64,000 nt of DNA, taken from assembly GCA_945875845.1 (NCBI GenBank), contig CAMCMB010000021.1:18871-82870 (forward strand). Direction: 5' to 3'. This DNA comes from Pirellula staleyi DSM 6068. Its GTDB lineage: Bacteria; Planctomycetota; Planctomycetia; Pirellulales; Pirellulaceae. Made by a program: the position numbers and the translations under genes. Positions 19,529 through 27,293 of the stretch are shown here, piece by piece. The notes under the pieces were generated by a model. That model was not told the DNA's origin. It saw only the letters and a list, made by a program, of their open reading frames with translations, and searched no databases. Each line of letters starts with the position of its first letter. The stretch's first letter is position 1.

Positions 19529-19550
19529 GGGCAAGCTGAAGTGCTTGCCC
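19529..19550 (-). terminator. Hairpin downstream of the HU-like gene
   Basis: Perfect 8-bp arms GGGCAAGC and GCTTGCCC enclose a 6-base loop. On the minus strand the hairpin is followed by ATTTTCGTTTTG, a weak U-rich tail. It lies 37 bases after the stop of the HU-like gene and before the preferred GTG start of fmt, so it would partly separate the two transcripts. Confidence 0.65.
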
Positions 19551-19586
19551 AAGTCGTGTTGAAGTTTTTCAAACTTGGTCTAAGGA

Positions 19587-19916
19587 TTAAACCATGTCTT
19601 TGAGTTTCTTTAGAGGGCGAACTTTAACAGCGGTGGACGCTGGCTTTGGATCGGCCCATTTCATTTCACCGGTTTGTGGGTTTCGAACTTGGCGCTTTGG
19701 GAGGGCCTTCTTTTGGATTCGAACAATTTTGCAAAGGTCTGGAACGACGAACGAGCCTACCCCTTTTTTGCCAACCGAGTTTGAAATTTCTACCTTGAGA
19801 GCCTCGAAAACTTCGGCAATTTGCTTCTTGGAGAGTCCCGTTGCTTCAGCGATATTCGTGAAGATTTGGACTTTGGTCAGTGGCTTTTCTGTCTTGGCAG
19901 CAGCTGCTTTCGCCAT
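19587..19916 (-). CDS. HU-family DNA-binding protein
   Basis: The 109-residue product has an Ala/Lys-rich N-terminus ('MAKAAAAKTEKP') followed by the HU/IHF fold: 'TKVQIFTNIAEATGLSKKQIAEVF', then 'KKGVGSFVVPDLCKI' and the DNA-contact arm region 'KRQVRNPQTGEM'. It is somewhat longer than a 90-residue HU, with a basic C-terminal tail 'VKVRPLKKLKDMV'. Nucleoid-associated DNA bending is the expected role. The start at 19916 is chosen over the upstream in-frame ATG at 19943 because 'MAKAA' is the usual beginning in this group. Confidence 0.9.
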   Translation of the reverse strand: MAKAAAAKTEKPLTKVQIFTNIAEATGLSKKQIAEVFEALKVEISNSVGKKGVGSFVVPDLCKIVRIQKKALPKRQVRNPQTGEMKWADPKPASTAVKVRPLKKLKDMV

Positions 19917-20176
19917 GCGATGAATCCCTTTAACAAACGTCAACTATGAGTCATGTCCAACCTAGGACACAATGGTTTTGCTGAATTAAAGGTTGCCTTG
20001 AGTAAAAAGCAACCGGGAAACGGGTTTTTCAGCATAAAAACACGGGATTTTGGGCAGATTTATGCAAAAAACATTGAGAAAAGCGTTTTTTTCCGTGGTA
20101 AAGGATCAATTGCAAATGGGGAATCCCTGGTTTAACGGCTCACTTTCAGGCGCCCAATTTAGAATACGGGGAGCGA

Positions 20177-20542
20177 TCAACCCTTTGGAACGAACTCCAC
20201 GCCAATGGGATATTTGATTCTGTTGAGTTCCATTTTCCTTTCCAACGCTTGACTGAGATCGACGCCAAGGACTTGAGCCAATCTTAACGTATAAGCAAAC
20301 ACGTCCGCTAGTTCCTGAGCTACGGGAGAATCGTCCCCAATGGGACGGAGCGGTTGCTCGGGATTGGTCCATTGAAAATGCTCCATCAATTCGGCGGATT
20401 CGATTGCGATGGACATCGCCAGATTCTTAGGCAAATGGAATTTCTCCCAGGAGCGTTCCTGCACAAACTCATTCATGACGGCTTTCAGTTGTGCGATGGT
20501 AACGGTTGCATCGGATCGATTTTCATCTTGATCGGAGGGCAT
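20177..20542 (-). CDS. MazG-like nucleotide pyrophosphohydrolase
   Basis: The 121-residue product belongs to the all-alpha NTP pyrophosphatase superfamily. The metal-binding EExxE/ExxD pattern is seen as 'AIESAELMEHFQW' followed by 'ELADVFAYTLRLAQ', and the C-terminus 'KMELNRIKYP' is typical of the short single-domain (dCTPase/RS21-C6-like) members. It probably hydrolyses non-canonical or excess NTPs or dNTPs to the monophosphate and PPi. It is divergent from the peroxiredoxin gene. Substrate specificity cannot be read from the sequence. Confidence 0.88.
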   Translation of the reverse strand: MPSDQDENRSDATVTIAQLKAVMNEFVQERSWEKFHLPKNLAMSIAIESAELMEHFQWTNPEQPLRPIGDDSPVAQELADVFAYTLRLAQVLGVDLSQALERKMELNRIKYPIGVEFVPKG

Positions 20543-20649
20543 GTTCGGTAGCCTTGACGATTGGCGGACAATGGAGAGGATGGTCGGTATTGTAAATGAC
20601 TCTTGCTAGCAGCAAACTTTCTCGGATATTTTCAACGGAGAGAATCGAC

Positions 20650-21249
20650 ATGTCAGTCCTCGTGACAAAACCAGCACCGAATTTCAAGGCCAAGGCCGTT
20701 TTAAAAGATGGTTCTGTGGCGGAAATTTCCCTCAGCCAGTTCAAAGGTAAATACGTCCTTTTGTTCTTTTACCCACTGGATTTCACGTTTGTTTGCCCAA
20801 CCGAAATTATATCGTTCTCGGACCGGTCTAAAGAGTTCACGGATTTGAATGTCGAAGTGATCGGAGTCTCGGTCGACAGCGAATACTCCCATCTGGCATG
20901 GCGGAACACGGCTCGAAAAGATGGTGGTATCGGCCAAGTCGAGTATTCACTCGTGGCGGATTTGAACAAGCAAATTGCCCGCGATTATGATGTTTTGGTT
21001 GGGGATTCGGTGGCTTTACGCGGCCTTTTTTTGATCGATAAAGAGGGAGTCGTGCGACATCAGGTGGTCAATGATTTCCCGCTTGGCCGCAATGTGGATG
21101 AGGCCCTGCGAATGGTCCAAGCCCTCCAGTTTGTCGAAAAGAACGGCGAAGTCTGCCCGGCGAACTGGCAAGAAGGCAAACGCACCATCAAGGCAACCGT
21201 AAAGGAAAGCAAAGAATTTTTCGGTGCCGAGTACGCGGACAAAGCCTAG
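20650..21249 (+). CDS. 2-Cys peroxiredoxin (AhpC/TSA type)
   Basis: The 199-residue enzyme reduces hydrogen peroxide and organic peroxides. The peroxidatic cysteine is in 'FTFVCPTEI' and the resolving cysteine in 'GEVCPANW', with the conserved 'DSEYSHLAW' and 'VALRGLFLID' regions. It therefore belongs to the typical 2-Cys AhpC/Prx1 class, with 'FFGAEY' near the end. The ATG at 20650 is preceded by GGAGAG at a suitable distance, which decides against the upstream in-frame ATG at 20596. No AhpF-type reductase is nearby, so thioredoxin is the likely reductant. Confidence 0.95.
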   Translation: MSVLVTKPAPNFKAKAVLKDGSVAEISLSQFKGKYVLLFFYPLDFTFVCPTEIISFSDRSKEFTDLNVEVIGVSVDSEYSHLAWRNTARKDGGIGQVEYSLVADLNKQIARDYDVLVGDSVALRGLFLIDKEGVVRHQVVNDFPLGRNVDEALRMVQALQFVEKNGEVCPANWQEGKRTIKATVKESKEFFGAEYADKA

Positions 21250-21349
21250 TTTCTGTTACATGTTTCCTCAGATTGCGGGAGTTCAAGCGGTTAGCTTTAC
21301 AATGTCAACTTCCAAGGAACCCCGCAGGAGCAAACAAGAGGAACGATCC

Positions 21350-21829
21350 ATGAACGCCGCTTTGACCCATGTAAATGAAAGGGGCGAAGCGAAAATGGTC
21401 GATGTTGGTGGCAAAGCGAAAACGAATCGAACCGCAACAGCTTGCAGTTCGATTTCGATGTCGAAGTCAGCAGCAGATGCGATCCGGTCCAATTCCCTTA
21501 AGAAAGGGGATTGTGTTTCGGTTGCTCGCATTGCTGCTATCCAGGCCGCCAAACAAACGAGTGCGTTGATTCCTCTTTGTCATTTGATTTTGATCGATTC
21601 CGTTGAGGTCACTCACACTTGGGTGTCTGAGACGGAACTGAAATGGGTCGTGACGGTAACATCGACAGGGGCGACTGGAGTTGAGATGGAAGCGTTGACA
21701 GCGGCGAGTGTGGCAGCTTTAGCCGTCTACGACATGTGCAAAGCCATTGATCCATCCATGACAATCTCCCAAGTGATGCTTCTCGCGAAATCCGGTGGCA
21801 CACGCGGGGATTTCCAGAGAAGTGAGTAA
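21350..21829 (+). CDS. moaC: Cyclic pyranopterin monophosphate synthase
   Basis: MoaC converts the MoaA product to cyclic pyranopterin monophosphate in molybdenum cofactor synthesis. Motifs are 'LTHVNERGEAKMVDV' at the N-terminus, 'IPLCHLILID', 'TGVEMEALTAASVAAL', 'YDMCKAID' and the C-terminal 'LLAKSGGTRGDF'. The length of 159 residues is normal. The ATG at 21350 has AGGAA 5-10 bases upstream. The in-frame ATG at 21302 would add 16 residues with no family match. No other moa, moe or mog gene is in the window. The stop is 5 bases before the next gene, so the two are probably co-transcribed. Confidence 0.95.
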   Translation: MNAALTHVNERGEAKMVDVGGKAKTNRTATACSSISMSKSAADAIRSNSLKKGDCVSVARIAAIQAAKQTSALIPLCHLILIDSVEVTHTWVSETELKWVVTVTSTGATGVEMEALTAASVAALAVYDMCKAIDPSMTISQVMLLAKSGGTRGDFQRSE

Positions 21830-21834
21830 TTGAA

Positions 21835-22875
21835 ATGGAATCTGTTGAGACTATCGCTCTTCCGGGGACTCTTGCCGACGCGTCCTCCGAGACGCAACTT
21901 TACCGCCACCAATTGAGGTCTGCGACTGCTCCGATTCACGAACGATTGAATTCGGTCGAAGCAATGATTCGTCGCGAGCTTCAGTCTAGTAACCCTCAGA
22001 TTTCCGAGATGTTGGCATACGTTTCGGATTTGGGCGGAAAAAGGCTCAGGCCTTGCTTGCTCCTGCTCGCAGCATCTGCTGCAGGCCAGCCGACCGAGGA
22101 GTCGACTCGACTAGCAGTTGTTGTCGAACTCGTGCACACAGCAACTCTCATTCATGATGACGTTTTGGACGAAGCACTCGTACGGCGTCATAAGCAGACG
22201 GTTCATCAGCGTTGGTCCGTACCGGCAAGCGTACTATTGGGAGATTGGCTTTTTGCGCACGCATACGGTTTGGCGAATAGGGGAAATTCAACGATACCAG
22301 GGAGGTGGATCGCGGATGCCGCCAAAATGGTGTGCGAAGGTGAAATACTACAGGGACAGAGCATAAAGCACTTCGAGTTGAGTGTTTCTGACTATTTGGA
22401 GTTGCTCGACGCAAAGACGGGTGCACTGTGCGCAGTGAGTTGTTCGCTCGGTGCTTGGAGTGGCGGCGGAGACGAATCGATTTGCTTTCGAATGCAACAG
22501 TACGGACGAAAGCTTGGCACGGCCTTTCAAGTGTTCGACGACTGGCTAGATGTTTGGGGTGCGTCGGAGCAAGCAGGGAAAACGCTTGGAACAGATTTGC
22601 TCTCGTTTAAACCTACCCTGCCCGCCATTAGAACCCTTGAGCAACTACCGGCGAATCGTCGTAACGGCTTGATCGAAAGGTTAAATAACGGTGAACTATC
22701 CGCGGCAAACGAACTCCGACAAGAGATGGATGCCTGCGATGCTTCGGAGTACACGAAACGATTCGCAAAGGATCTCGTCGCAGGTGCGGTTGAGTTCTTG
22801 GACGGCTTACCTGCAAGTCCAGCGGTCGAAGCGCTAAGGCAACTGGCAAACGCAGCAATCGAACGAAATGGATAG
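21835..22875 (+). CDS. Polyprenyl (trans-isoprenyl) diphosphate synthase
   Basis: The 346-residue product is a head-to-tail prenyl chain-elongating enzyme. The first Asp-rich motif appears as 'LIHDDVLDEALVRR' and the second as 'QVFDDWLDV', with 'GGKRLRPCLLLL' upstream. The first motif is the DDxxD form with two spacer residues (DDVLD), as in long-chain (octaprenyl/solanesyl type) synthases. It may make the side chain of menaquinone. The chain length cannot be assigned from the sequence alone. It begins 5 bases after moaC. Confidence 0.9.
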   Translation: MESVETIALPGTLADASSETQLYRHQLRSATAPIHERLNSVEAMIRRELQSSNPQISEMLAYVSDLGGKRLRPCLLLLAASAAGQPTEESTRLAVVVELVHTATLIHDDVLDEALVRRHKQTVHQRWSVPASVLLGDWLFAHAYGLANRGNSTIPGRWIADAAKMVCEGEILQGQSIKHFELSVSDYLELLDAKTGALCAVSCSLGAWSGGGDESICFRMQQYGRKLGTAFQVFDDWLDVWGASEQAGKTLGTDLLSFKPTLPAIRTLEQLPANRRNGLIERLNNGELSAANELRQEMDACDASEYTKRFAKDLVAGAVEFLDGLPASPAVEALRQLANAAIERNG

Positions 22876-23418
22876 GCCTTGGTCATCTGTCATTGGCAGT
22901 AGGCAGTAGGCTGACTCATTTGCAGATAGGATGTAAGCAGATAGGTTGTGATTTGATTACCTGACGCGTGAGCGAGGGAATGCAGTCGGCCCCTCGCTTG
23001 CCGGCTTGTTGCTTCAATGGGCTGTGACACGGGGTCTTCGCCAGTGGCATGGGCGTCTCGCCCATGGATTCACGAGCGAGCGAGCGGGCTCGTGCCACGC
23101 TTAGGGAACCCGTGCCCGTAAGCGAGGTGCCGACCGCAATCCCTCGCGTTCCGGCTTGTTGATTTAGTGAAGTCCTTATTGGTTAAGGGCGGTATGACGG
23201 ACTTCCAAGTCCGTCAATGGGGAATTCGACGGACGAGGAAGTCCGTCGTACCATTAAATCAACAAGCCGGTTCGCGTCGGGTTGTGAAATTGTCGCATAT
23301 TGATTTTGAAAACGAAAAAAACGTCGACCTCGCGTTGTGTTGGCTTCGCGAAGTCGACGTTGTGGGTTTTTGTAGTGTGACGGGCATCGGCTGATGCCAC
23401 GTCGACACATTGGTGGAA
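22876..23418. repeat. Gap with repeat cluster F + C3 + F + B3
   Basis: The 543-base convergent gap between the prenyl synthase and csrA is mostly repeats. An F-type hairpin (about 22964-23010, GCGAGGGAATGCAGTCGGCC region) comes first. C3 follows at 23044-23099, with GCGAGCGAGCGGGCTCG replacing the usual arm. A second F is at about 23117-23160. B3 (23161-23269, reverse orientation) has one palindrome altered to GGACGAGGAAGTCC. The last 140 bases before csrA are free of recognised repeats; no small gene is convincing there. Confidence 0.8.
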
Positions 23419-23622
23419 TTAGGCTGCGCGACGTTTAGGACTTTGTTCATGGACCGGATTTAAATCATTTAAGTTTAATTCCAGTTCTGTACGTAAAATT
23501 TTGATGTGCGATGGTGCTTCGACGCCGATGCGCACTTTATCTCCGTTAACACGAACAACTGTCAGAACTATTTCGTCGCCCAGATAAATTCGCTCGGACT
23601 CTCTCCGGGACAATATCAACAT
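23419..23622 (-). CDS. csrA: Carbon storage regulator CsrA
   Basis: The 67-residue product has the classical CsrA/RsmA sequence 'MLILSRRESERIYLGDEIVLTVV' (first 20 positions conserved), followed by 'RIGVEAP' and the RNA-contact region 'IKILRTELE'. It binds GGA-containing hairpins in mRNA leaders to control translation. The C-terminal tail is short and basic. It is 99 bases downstream of a small unknown gene on the same strand. No FliW or flagellar gene is nearby. Confidence in the family assignment is high; its targets are unknown. Confidence 0.95.
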   Translation of the reverse strand: MLILSRRESERIYLGDEIVLTVVRVNGDKVRIGVEAPSHIKILRTELELNLNDLNPVHEQSPKRRAA

Positions 23623-23721
23623 AACTGAGATTCCGTTCCCTGGGTTAATGCTGGTGGGTTTGGGGAGTCATCGACCACGGCAACCCAATTGGCTGTGGCA
23701 AAGCTACGGACGCAAAGTGGG

Positions 23722-24054
23722 CTACGCTGCTGCCAGGACGACATCCTTGACGCAACGTACCCCGGCTCTTTGGCCAGTAGAGTCATAAAACAGAACCCTT
23801 GAAGTTTCGATATCAAAGACCGCAGTCAATCGAATACTACGAGGGCCGTGCAAACAATAAAAAATTCCGCAGGGGCTACCCTGCTTGCGTAGCAGTTTTT
23901 CTGTAAGCGGGAAAGCTTTCGGAAGCAATTGATGCTTGTTGCAAATCTCTTCCTCAACGATTTCCCGAATATTCATAAAGTAAGGCAATTCGGACCACCC
24001 ATGTTGCTGGAGAATCAATTCCAATGACCATGTGCGATGCCAGCCGTTCCACAT
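23722..24054 (-). CDS. Hypothetical protein upstream of csrA
   Basis: The product of about 110 residues is of unrecognised family. It contains 'SELPYFMNIREIVEEEICNKH' (described in part) and a beta-rich C-terminal half 'SIRLTAVFDIETSRVLFYDSTGQ'. The frame opens at a TTG at 24081; the ATG at 24054 (MWNGWHRTW) is preferred. There is no signal peptide or membrane segment. The amino-acid composition is that of a real protein, and no overlapping frame is better. Adjacency to csrA could mean co-regulation, but the sequence does not show it. Confidence 0.6.
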   Translation of the reverse strand: MWNGWHRTWSLELILQQHGWSELPYFMNIREIVEEEICNKHQLLPKAFPLTEKLLRKQGSPCGIFYCLHGPRSIRLTAVFDIETSRVLFYDSTGQRAGVRCVKDVVLAAA

Positions 24055-24307
24055 TGCTCTTGCAGGGTTCGCGTCAAGCAACTGTTTCGGTTGGGTAAAT
24101 TATGCTATCGGCCAAGTCGCAGATTCAATTCTGCTGCGATTGCTCTGAGGCCCAACAATTTCGACTAGGCGGTGTTAGCGGCGGAACCTTTGCGCAAGAC
24201 CAATCTTTCGGAATCGTAGGCCCTTCACGGAACGATTCTGGTGATCCCATCCCTTTTCGCTCATGTGTTTCGTATTGGGCCCGCAACTCGATGTCCCCCG
24301 TTGATCC

Positions 24308-24520
24308 AAGAGGCCGTCTCGCGTTCCTTTTGGAATCGCTTGCAATTTCATCGGGAGTTTGAGGCCACCCCTCTAAACATGTTTTCCTCGACTTTGCCCA
24401 ATCCATTCCTTGCTTGGGAGGGTGAGGCTCCTGCCGAACCATTGCGTCGTAAGCTCGGCAGGAGCCTCGCCCTCCCGATGGTTTCCAATGATTTGTTGGG
24501 AGTAAAAGCGAGACGGCCTT
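24308..24520 (+). repeat. Long repeat family D, copy D2, with terminal inverted repeats
   Basis: About 180 bases (24339-24518) are the inverted counterpart of D1 with scattered mismatches. The core arms are GAGGCTCCTGCCGA and TCGGCAGGAGCCTC. Outside it, AAGAGGCCGTCTCGC at 24308-24322 is matched by GCGAGACGGCCTT at 24508-24520, giving near-perfect terminal inverted repeats around a unit of about 213 bases, as in a MITE. It fills most of the 485-base gap between the ECF sigma gene and the small unknown gene; nothing else was seen there. Confidence 0.8.
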
Positions 24521-24539
24521 GTAACTCGTGGGTGCTTTG

Positions 24540-25106
24540 CTAGGTATTGGGGTTCCATTCGGGGAAGGTTTCCAGCTGTTGTTTCAACGCAAATCGTGCG
24601 CGATTCAACCTCGATCGCACGGTTCCGATCGAAATCATAAGCACTTCGGCGATCTCTTCGTACGCCATATCCTCCATTTCTCGCAGGACCAGAATCGCTC
24701 GATGGTCTTCTGAGAGTTCGGCGAGAGCGCGATGGACGAGTTGAACGTCTTCGTTGCGGCTCATGCGGTTGTCCGGAGCATCACCCTTGGAGACCGGTTC
24801 CGTACCAGCGAGTTCACGCCCCTGTTCCAGCGACAGATAACCACGATGCCGCCGACGCCGCGCGAGGGCATAGTTGAAGGCGATGCGATATAACCATGTA
24901 AAGAAACGGCTGTTCTGCTGAAAGGTATCCAGCTTCAGATAGGCCTGGATGAAAGATTCTTGAACGACATCTTCCGCTTCGTGCGCACTGCCCACGACAC
25001 TGATCATAGCTGTGTACAAACGATCTTGGTAACGAGTCACCAAGACTTCGAAGGACTCGCTGTTGCCAGCAAGCGCGGACTGAATCAATGTGTCTTCGTC
25101 GTTCAC
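24540..25106 (-). CDS. ECF-type RNA polymerase sigma factor
   Basis: The 188-residue sigma-70 family protein has only regions 2 and 4. Region 2 covers 'YQDRLYTAMISVVGSAHEAEDV' onward to 'FFTWLYRIAFNYA'. Region 4 has a helix-turn-helix 'MAYEEIAEVLMISIGTVRSRLNRAR' (described in part). It resembles the RpoE/SigW group. The start is a GTG at 25106. The usual neighbouring anti-sigma factor is missing: the downstream gap holds repeat D2 and the upstream gene is a permease. Targets are unknown. Confidence 0.93.
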   Translation of the reverse strand: MNDEDTLIQSALAGNSESFEVLVTRYQDRLYTAMISVVGSAHEAEDVVQESFIQAYLKLDTFQQNSRFFTWLYRIAFNYALARRRRHRGYLSLEQGRELAGTEPVSKGDAPDNRMSRNEDVQLVHRALAELSEDHRAILVLREMEDMAYEEIAEVLMISIGTVRSRLNRARFALKQQLETFPEWNPNT

Positions 25107-25184
25107 TCTAGCCTACAAACGATCAGTAAGAAAACGCCAATCACGAAGAGGAATAGTGGCTTGACAATCCCGTTTTGTCAAACG

Positions 25185-26420
25185 TTACTCGTACCGAAGT
25201 GCGTCGATTGGGTCGAGTCTACTGGCTCGCCATGCAGGGTAAAAACCGAAGCCAATGCCGACGGCAGCGGAAAAAACGAGGCTAACGATTGCAGCGGCTT
25301 GGCTAACCACGATCGGCCAGTCCCGGCCACTGGAAAGTGCGTTGATCCCCACGGTTAACGATACCGACCCTAAAACGCCCAGCAAAACTCCGATTACGCC
25401 GCCGATCAATGACAAGACCATCGATTCGACCAAAAATTGCATAAGGATGTCCCTGGGGCGAGCACCGACCGCCATTCGAATACCTATCTCGCGAGTTCTC
25501 TCAGTCACCGAGACGAGCATGATGTTCATAATCCCCACTCCACCTACCACCAGTGAAATGGCTGCAATCGAGGCCAGCATGGCAGTCATTGTACCAGTCA
25601 CGATGCTGAAAGCGCCAGCGATTTCAGTCGTGTTGCGGACTTCAAAGTCGGGTTGTTGTCCCAGCGAGATTCGATGCCTATCCATCATGAGCGCTTTGAT
25701 TTCCTGTTCGGCTTGTCCCATCAACTCCGAACTCCGAGCCGAAATCATGGCGACGTCTACGTTGTCGAAACTGCTTCCCTGGAGGCGTTTTCGAACTGTT
25801 GTGTAGGGCATCAAGACCACATCATCTTGATCATTTCCAACAATATCCGCTCCTTTGCTCGCCAAAACCCCTACGATTTCAAACGGAATGTTTTTGATCC
25901 GAACAGATTGACCAAGCGGGTTGGCTGTTTGGAATAGTTTCTTGACGACCGTATCGCCAAGCACACAAACTTTGTTGGAATTGTTGATATCTCCTTCGCC
26001 GAAAAACGCCCCAATGCGCATTTGCCAGTTTCGGACCAGCATGTAATCGGCTCCTACCCCAAAGAGCTCTTTGGGACGCCAGTTGTTGTTTCCGGAGATG
26101 ACTTGCGCAGAGGCACCAATCAGTGGTGTCGCGGCAAGTGCACTCGGACATTCTCGGCTAACCGCCTGCACATCGGCAGCAGTCAAGGAGGGAATCTGTG
26201 CACTTCGGGCGCCCCGTCGATTACCGGGCGAGAGGATAATGACGTTGGTACCAAGGTTTCGAAATTCACTTTGAACGAGCTCGCTAGCAGACAAACCGAT
26301 CGAGACCATGGCGGTGACTGCGGCGATACCGATTACGACCCCCAAAATCGTCAACCCAGCCCGAAGTTTGTTTTTTGCGAGGGCCCTCAATGCGATCCGG
26401 ATGGTATTGAAAAACGTCAT
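25185..26420 (-). CDS. MacB/FtsX-type ABC transporter permease
   Basis: The 411-residue protein has one N-terminal membrane helix (about residues 20-42) after 'ALRALAKNKLRAGLTILGVVIG', a large periplasmic MacB-PCD domain (about 45-270) and three C-terminal helices with the FtsX signature 'VTERTREIGIRMAVGARPRDI'. It ends in 'LDPIDALRYE', typical of MacB-class permeases. The ATG at 26420 (MTFFNTIRIAL) is preferred over the open frame to 26492. The partner ATPase and the MacA-like adaptor are not adjacent, which is unusual because they are normally in one operon. It may pair with a distant ATPase. Confidence 0.9.
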   Translation of the reverse strand: MTFFNTIRIALRALAKNKLRAGLTILGVVIGIAAVTAMVSIGLSASELVQSEFRNLGTNVIILSPGNRRGARSAQIPSLTAADVQAVSRECPSALAATPLIGASAQVISGNNNWRPKELFGVGADYMLVRNWQMRIGAFFGEGDINNSNKVCVLGDTVVKKLFQTANPLGQSVRIKNIPFEIVGVLASKGADIVGNDQDDVVLMPYTTVRKRLQGSSFDNVDVAMISARSSELMGQAEQEIKALMMDRHRISLGQQPDFEVRNTTEIAGAFSIVTGTMTAMLASIAAISLVVGGVGIMNIMLVSVTERTREIGIRMAVGARPRDILMQFLVESMVLSLIGGVIGVLLGVLGSVSLTVGINALSSGRDWPIVVSQAAAIVSLVFSAAVGIGFGFYPAWRASRLDPIDALRYE

Positions 26421-26663
26421 GTGTTTGGGTTGCTTACCAAAAATTGGTTCAGTTTGGAGACGATCGCTAGCAAAACTCATTCGAATTCGCATTGGAATGC
26501 GATGGATGTCTGGCCACTTCTGAAGATTCTAACCCGGTTCGTGGCCCAATTGATGTTGCATTAGAGGAAATAAGCGTTAAGATTCTTCAATCCAAGGTAG
26601 AAATTTGGCCAGCCGGGGTTTTCCTAAGGCCGTAGTAGCAAGCAGATGTGAGTTTGTCTTTAC

Positions 26664-26933
26664 ATGACCGTTACCAAAGAACGAAAACTAGAAATTCTTA
26701 GTCAATTCCGTACCCATGAGGCCGATAACGGCTCTCCCGACGTCCAGATTGCGATGTTGACGGAACGAATCAATGGAATGACAGTGCACATGCGTGGTGC
26801 AGTTCGAGATTATTCCAGCCGCCGCGGTTTGCTGCGGATGGTGAGCAAAAGGCGCTCGTTGCTCGATTACGTGCGAAAGCATGATCCGCAACGTTACTTG
26901 AACCTCATCGGTAGGCTGAATATCCGCAAGTAA
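26664..26933 (+). CDS. rpsO: 30S ribosomal protein S15
   Basis: The 89-residue product is a full-length S15 with 'DNGSPDVQIAMLTERI', 'SSRRGLLRMVSKRRSLLDY' and 'LNIRK' at the C-terminus. It binds the central domain of 16S rRNA early in 30S assembly. It precedes pnp, the arrangement conserved in many bacteria. The two are separated by about 360 bases, which holds a strong hairpin just after the rpsO stop. In several bacteria S15 represses its own mRNA; the leader here shows no recognisable pseudoknot by eye. Confidence 0.97.
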   Translation: MTVTKERKLEILSQFRTHEADNGSPDVQIAMLTERINGMTVHMRGAVRDYSSRRGLLRMVSKRRSLLDYVRKHDPQRYLNLIGRLNIRK

Positions 26934-26950
26934 GGAATGCAATCACCATG

Positions 26951-26972
26951 GGCTGGCTCTTCGAGACCAGCC
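26951..26972 (+). terminator. Hairpin after rpsO
   Basis: Arms GGCTGGCTC and GAGACCAGCC (one bulged A) with a TTC loop begin 18 bases after the rpsO stop and are followed by TTTGGCGTTTT. It could be a partial terminator or an RNA-processing site between rpsO and pnp. The rest of the gap to 27293 shows no gene. Confidence 0.55.
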
Positions 26973-27293
26973 TTTGGCGTTTTAATGGTTGGAAGTTGAA
27001 CTTGTCCTCTGTCTGCCGTTTCGCTCCACGCTAGACGGCAATGGCAGCATCGTGAAGGTGTGCCCCACCGAGCAGAGATCTTCTTGGGCAGTGGTTTGTT
27101 GAATGGCTTGCTCGAAAGCTGGCCGCTTTTGATGGCTCTTTTATTGTTGTTCTCTTACAGGTTCCCTGCGAATCGGCATTTGGCGTCATGATGGGGACGG
27201 ACTGCATTCTTTGCGTCCTCCGTGCGGAAATCACTGACCGTTTGATCGCCTCGGGATCGTATTTTGAGTAGTTTTTTGAAGGAAGTACTAGTA

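Noticed and set aside
19953..20135. 60-residue frame between the HU-like and MazG-like genes
   Set aside because: No family, no start signal, and the composition does not resemble a structured protein; probably chance.
23167..23394. Open frame encoding 'MTDFQVRQWGIRR...'
   Set aside because: The same peptide appears at 10925-11347 and 29789-29980 because it is a translation of repeat B; it is not a protein family.
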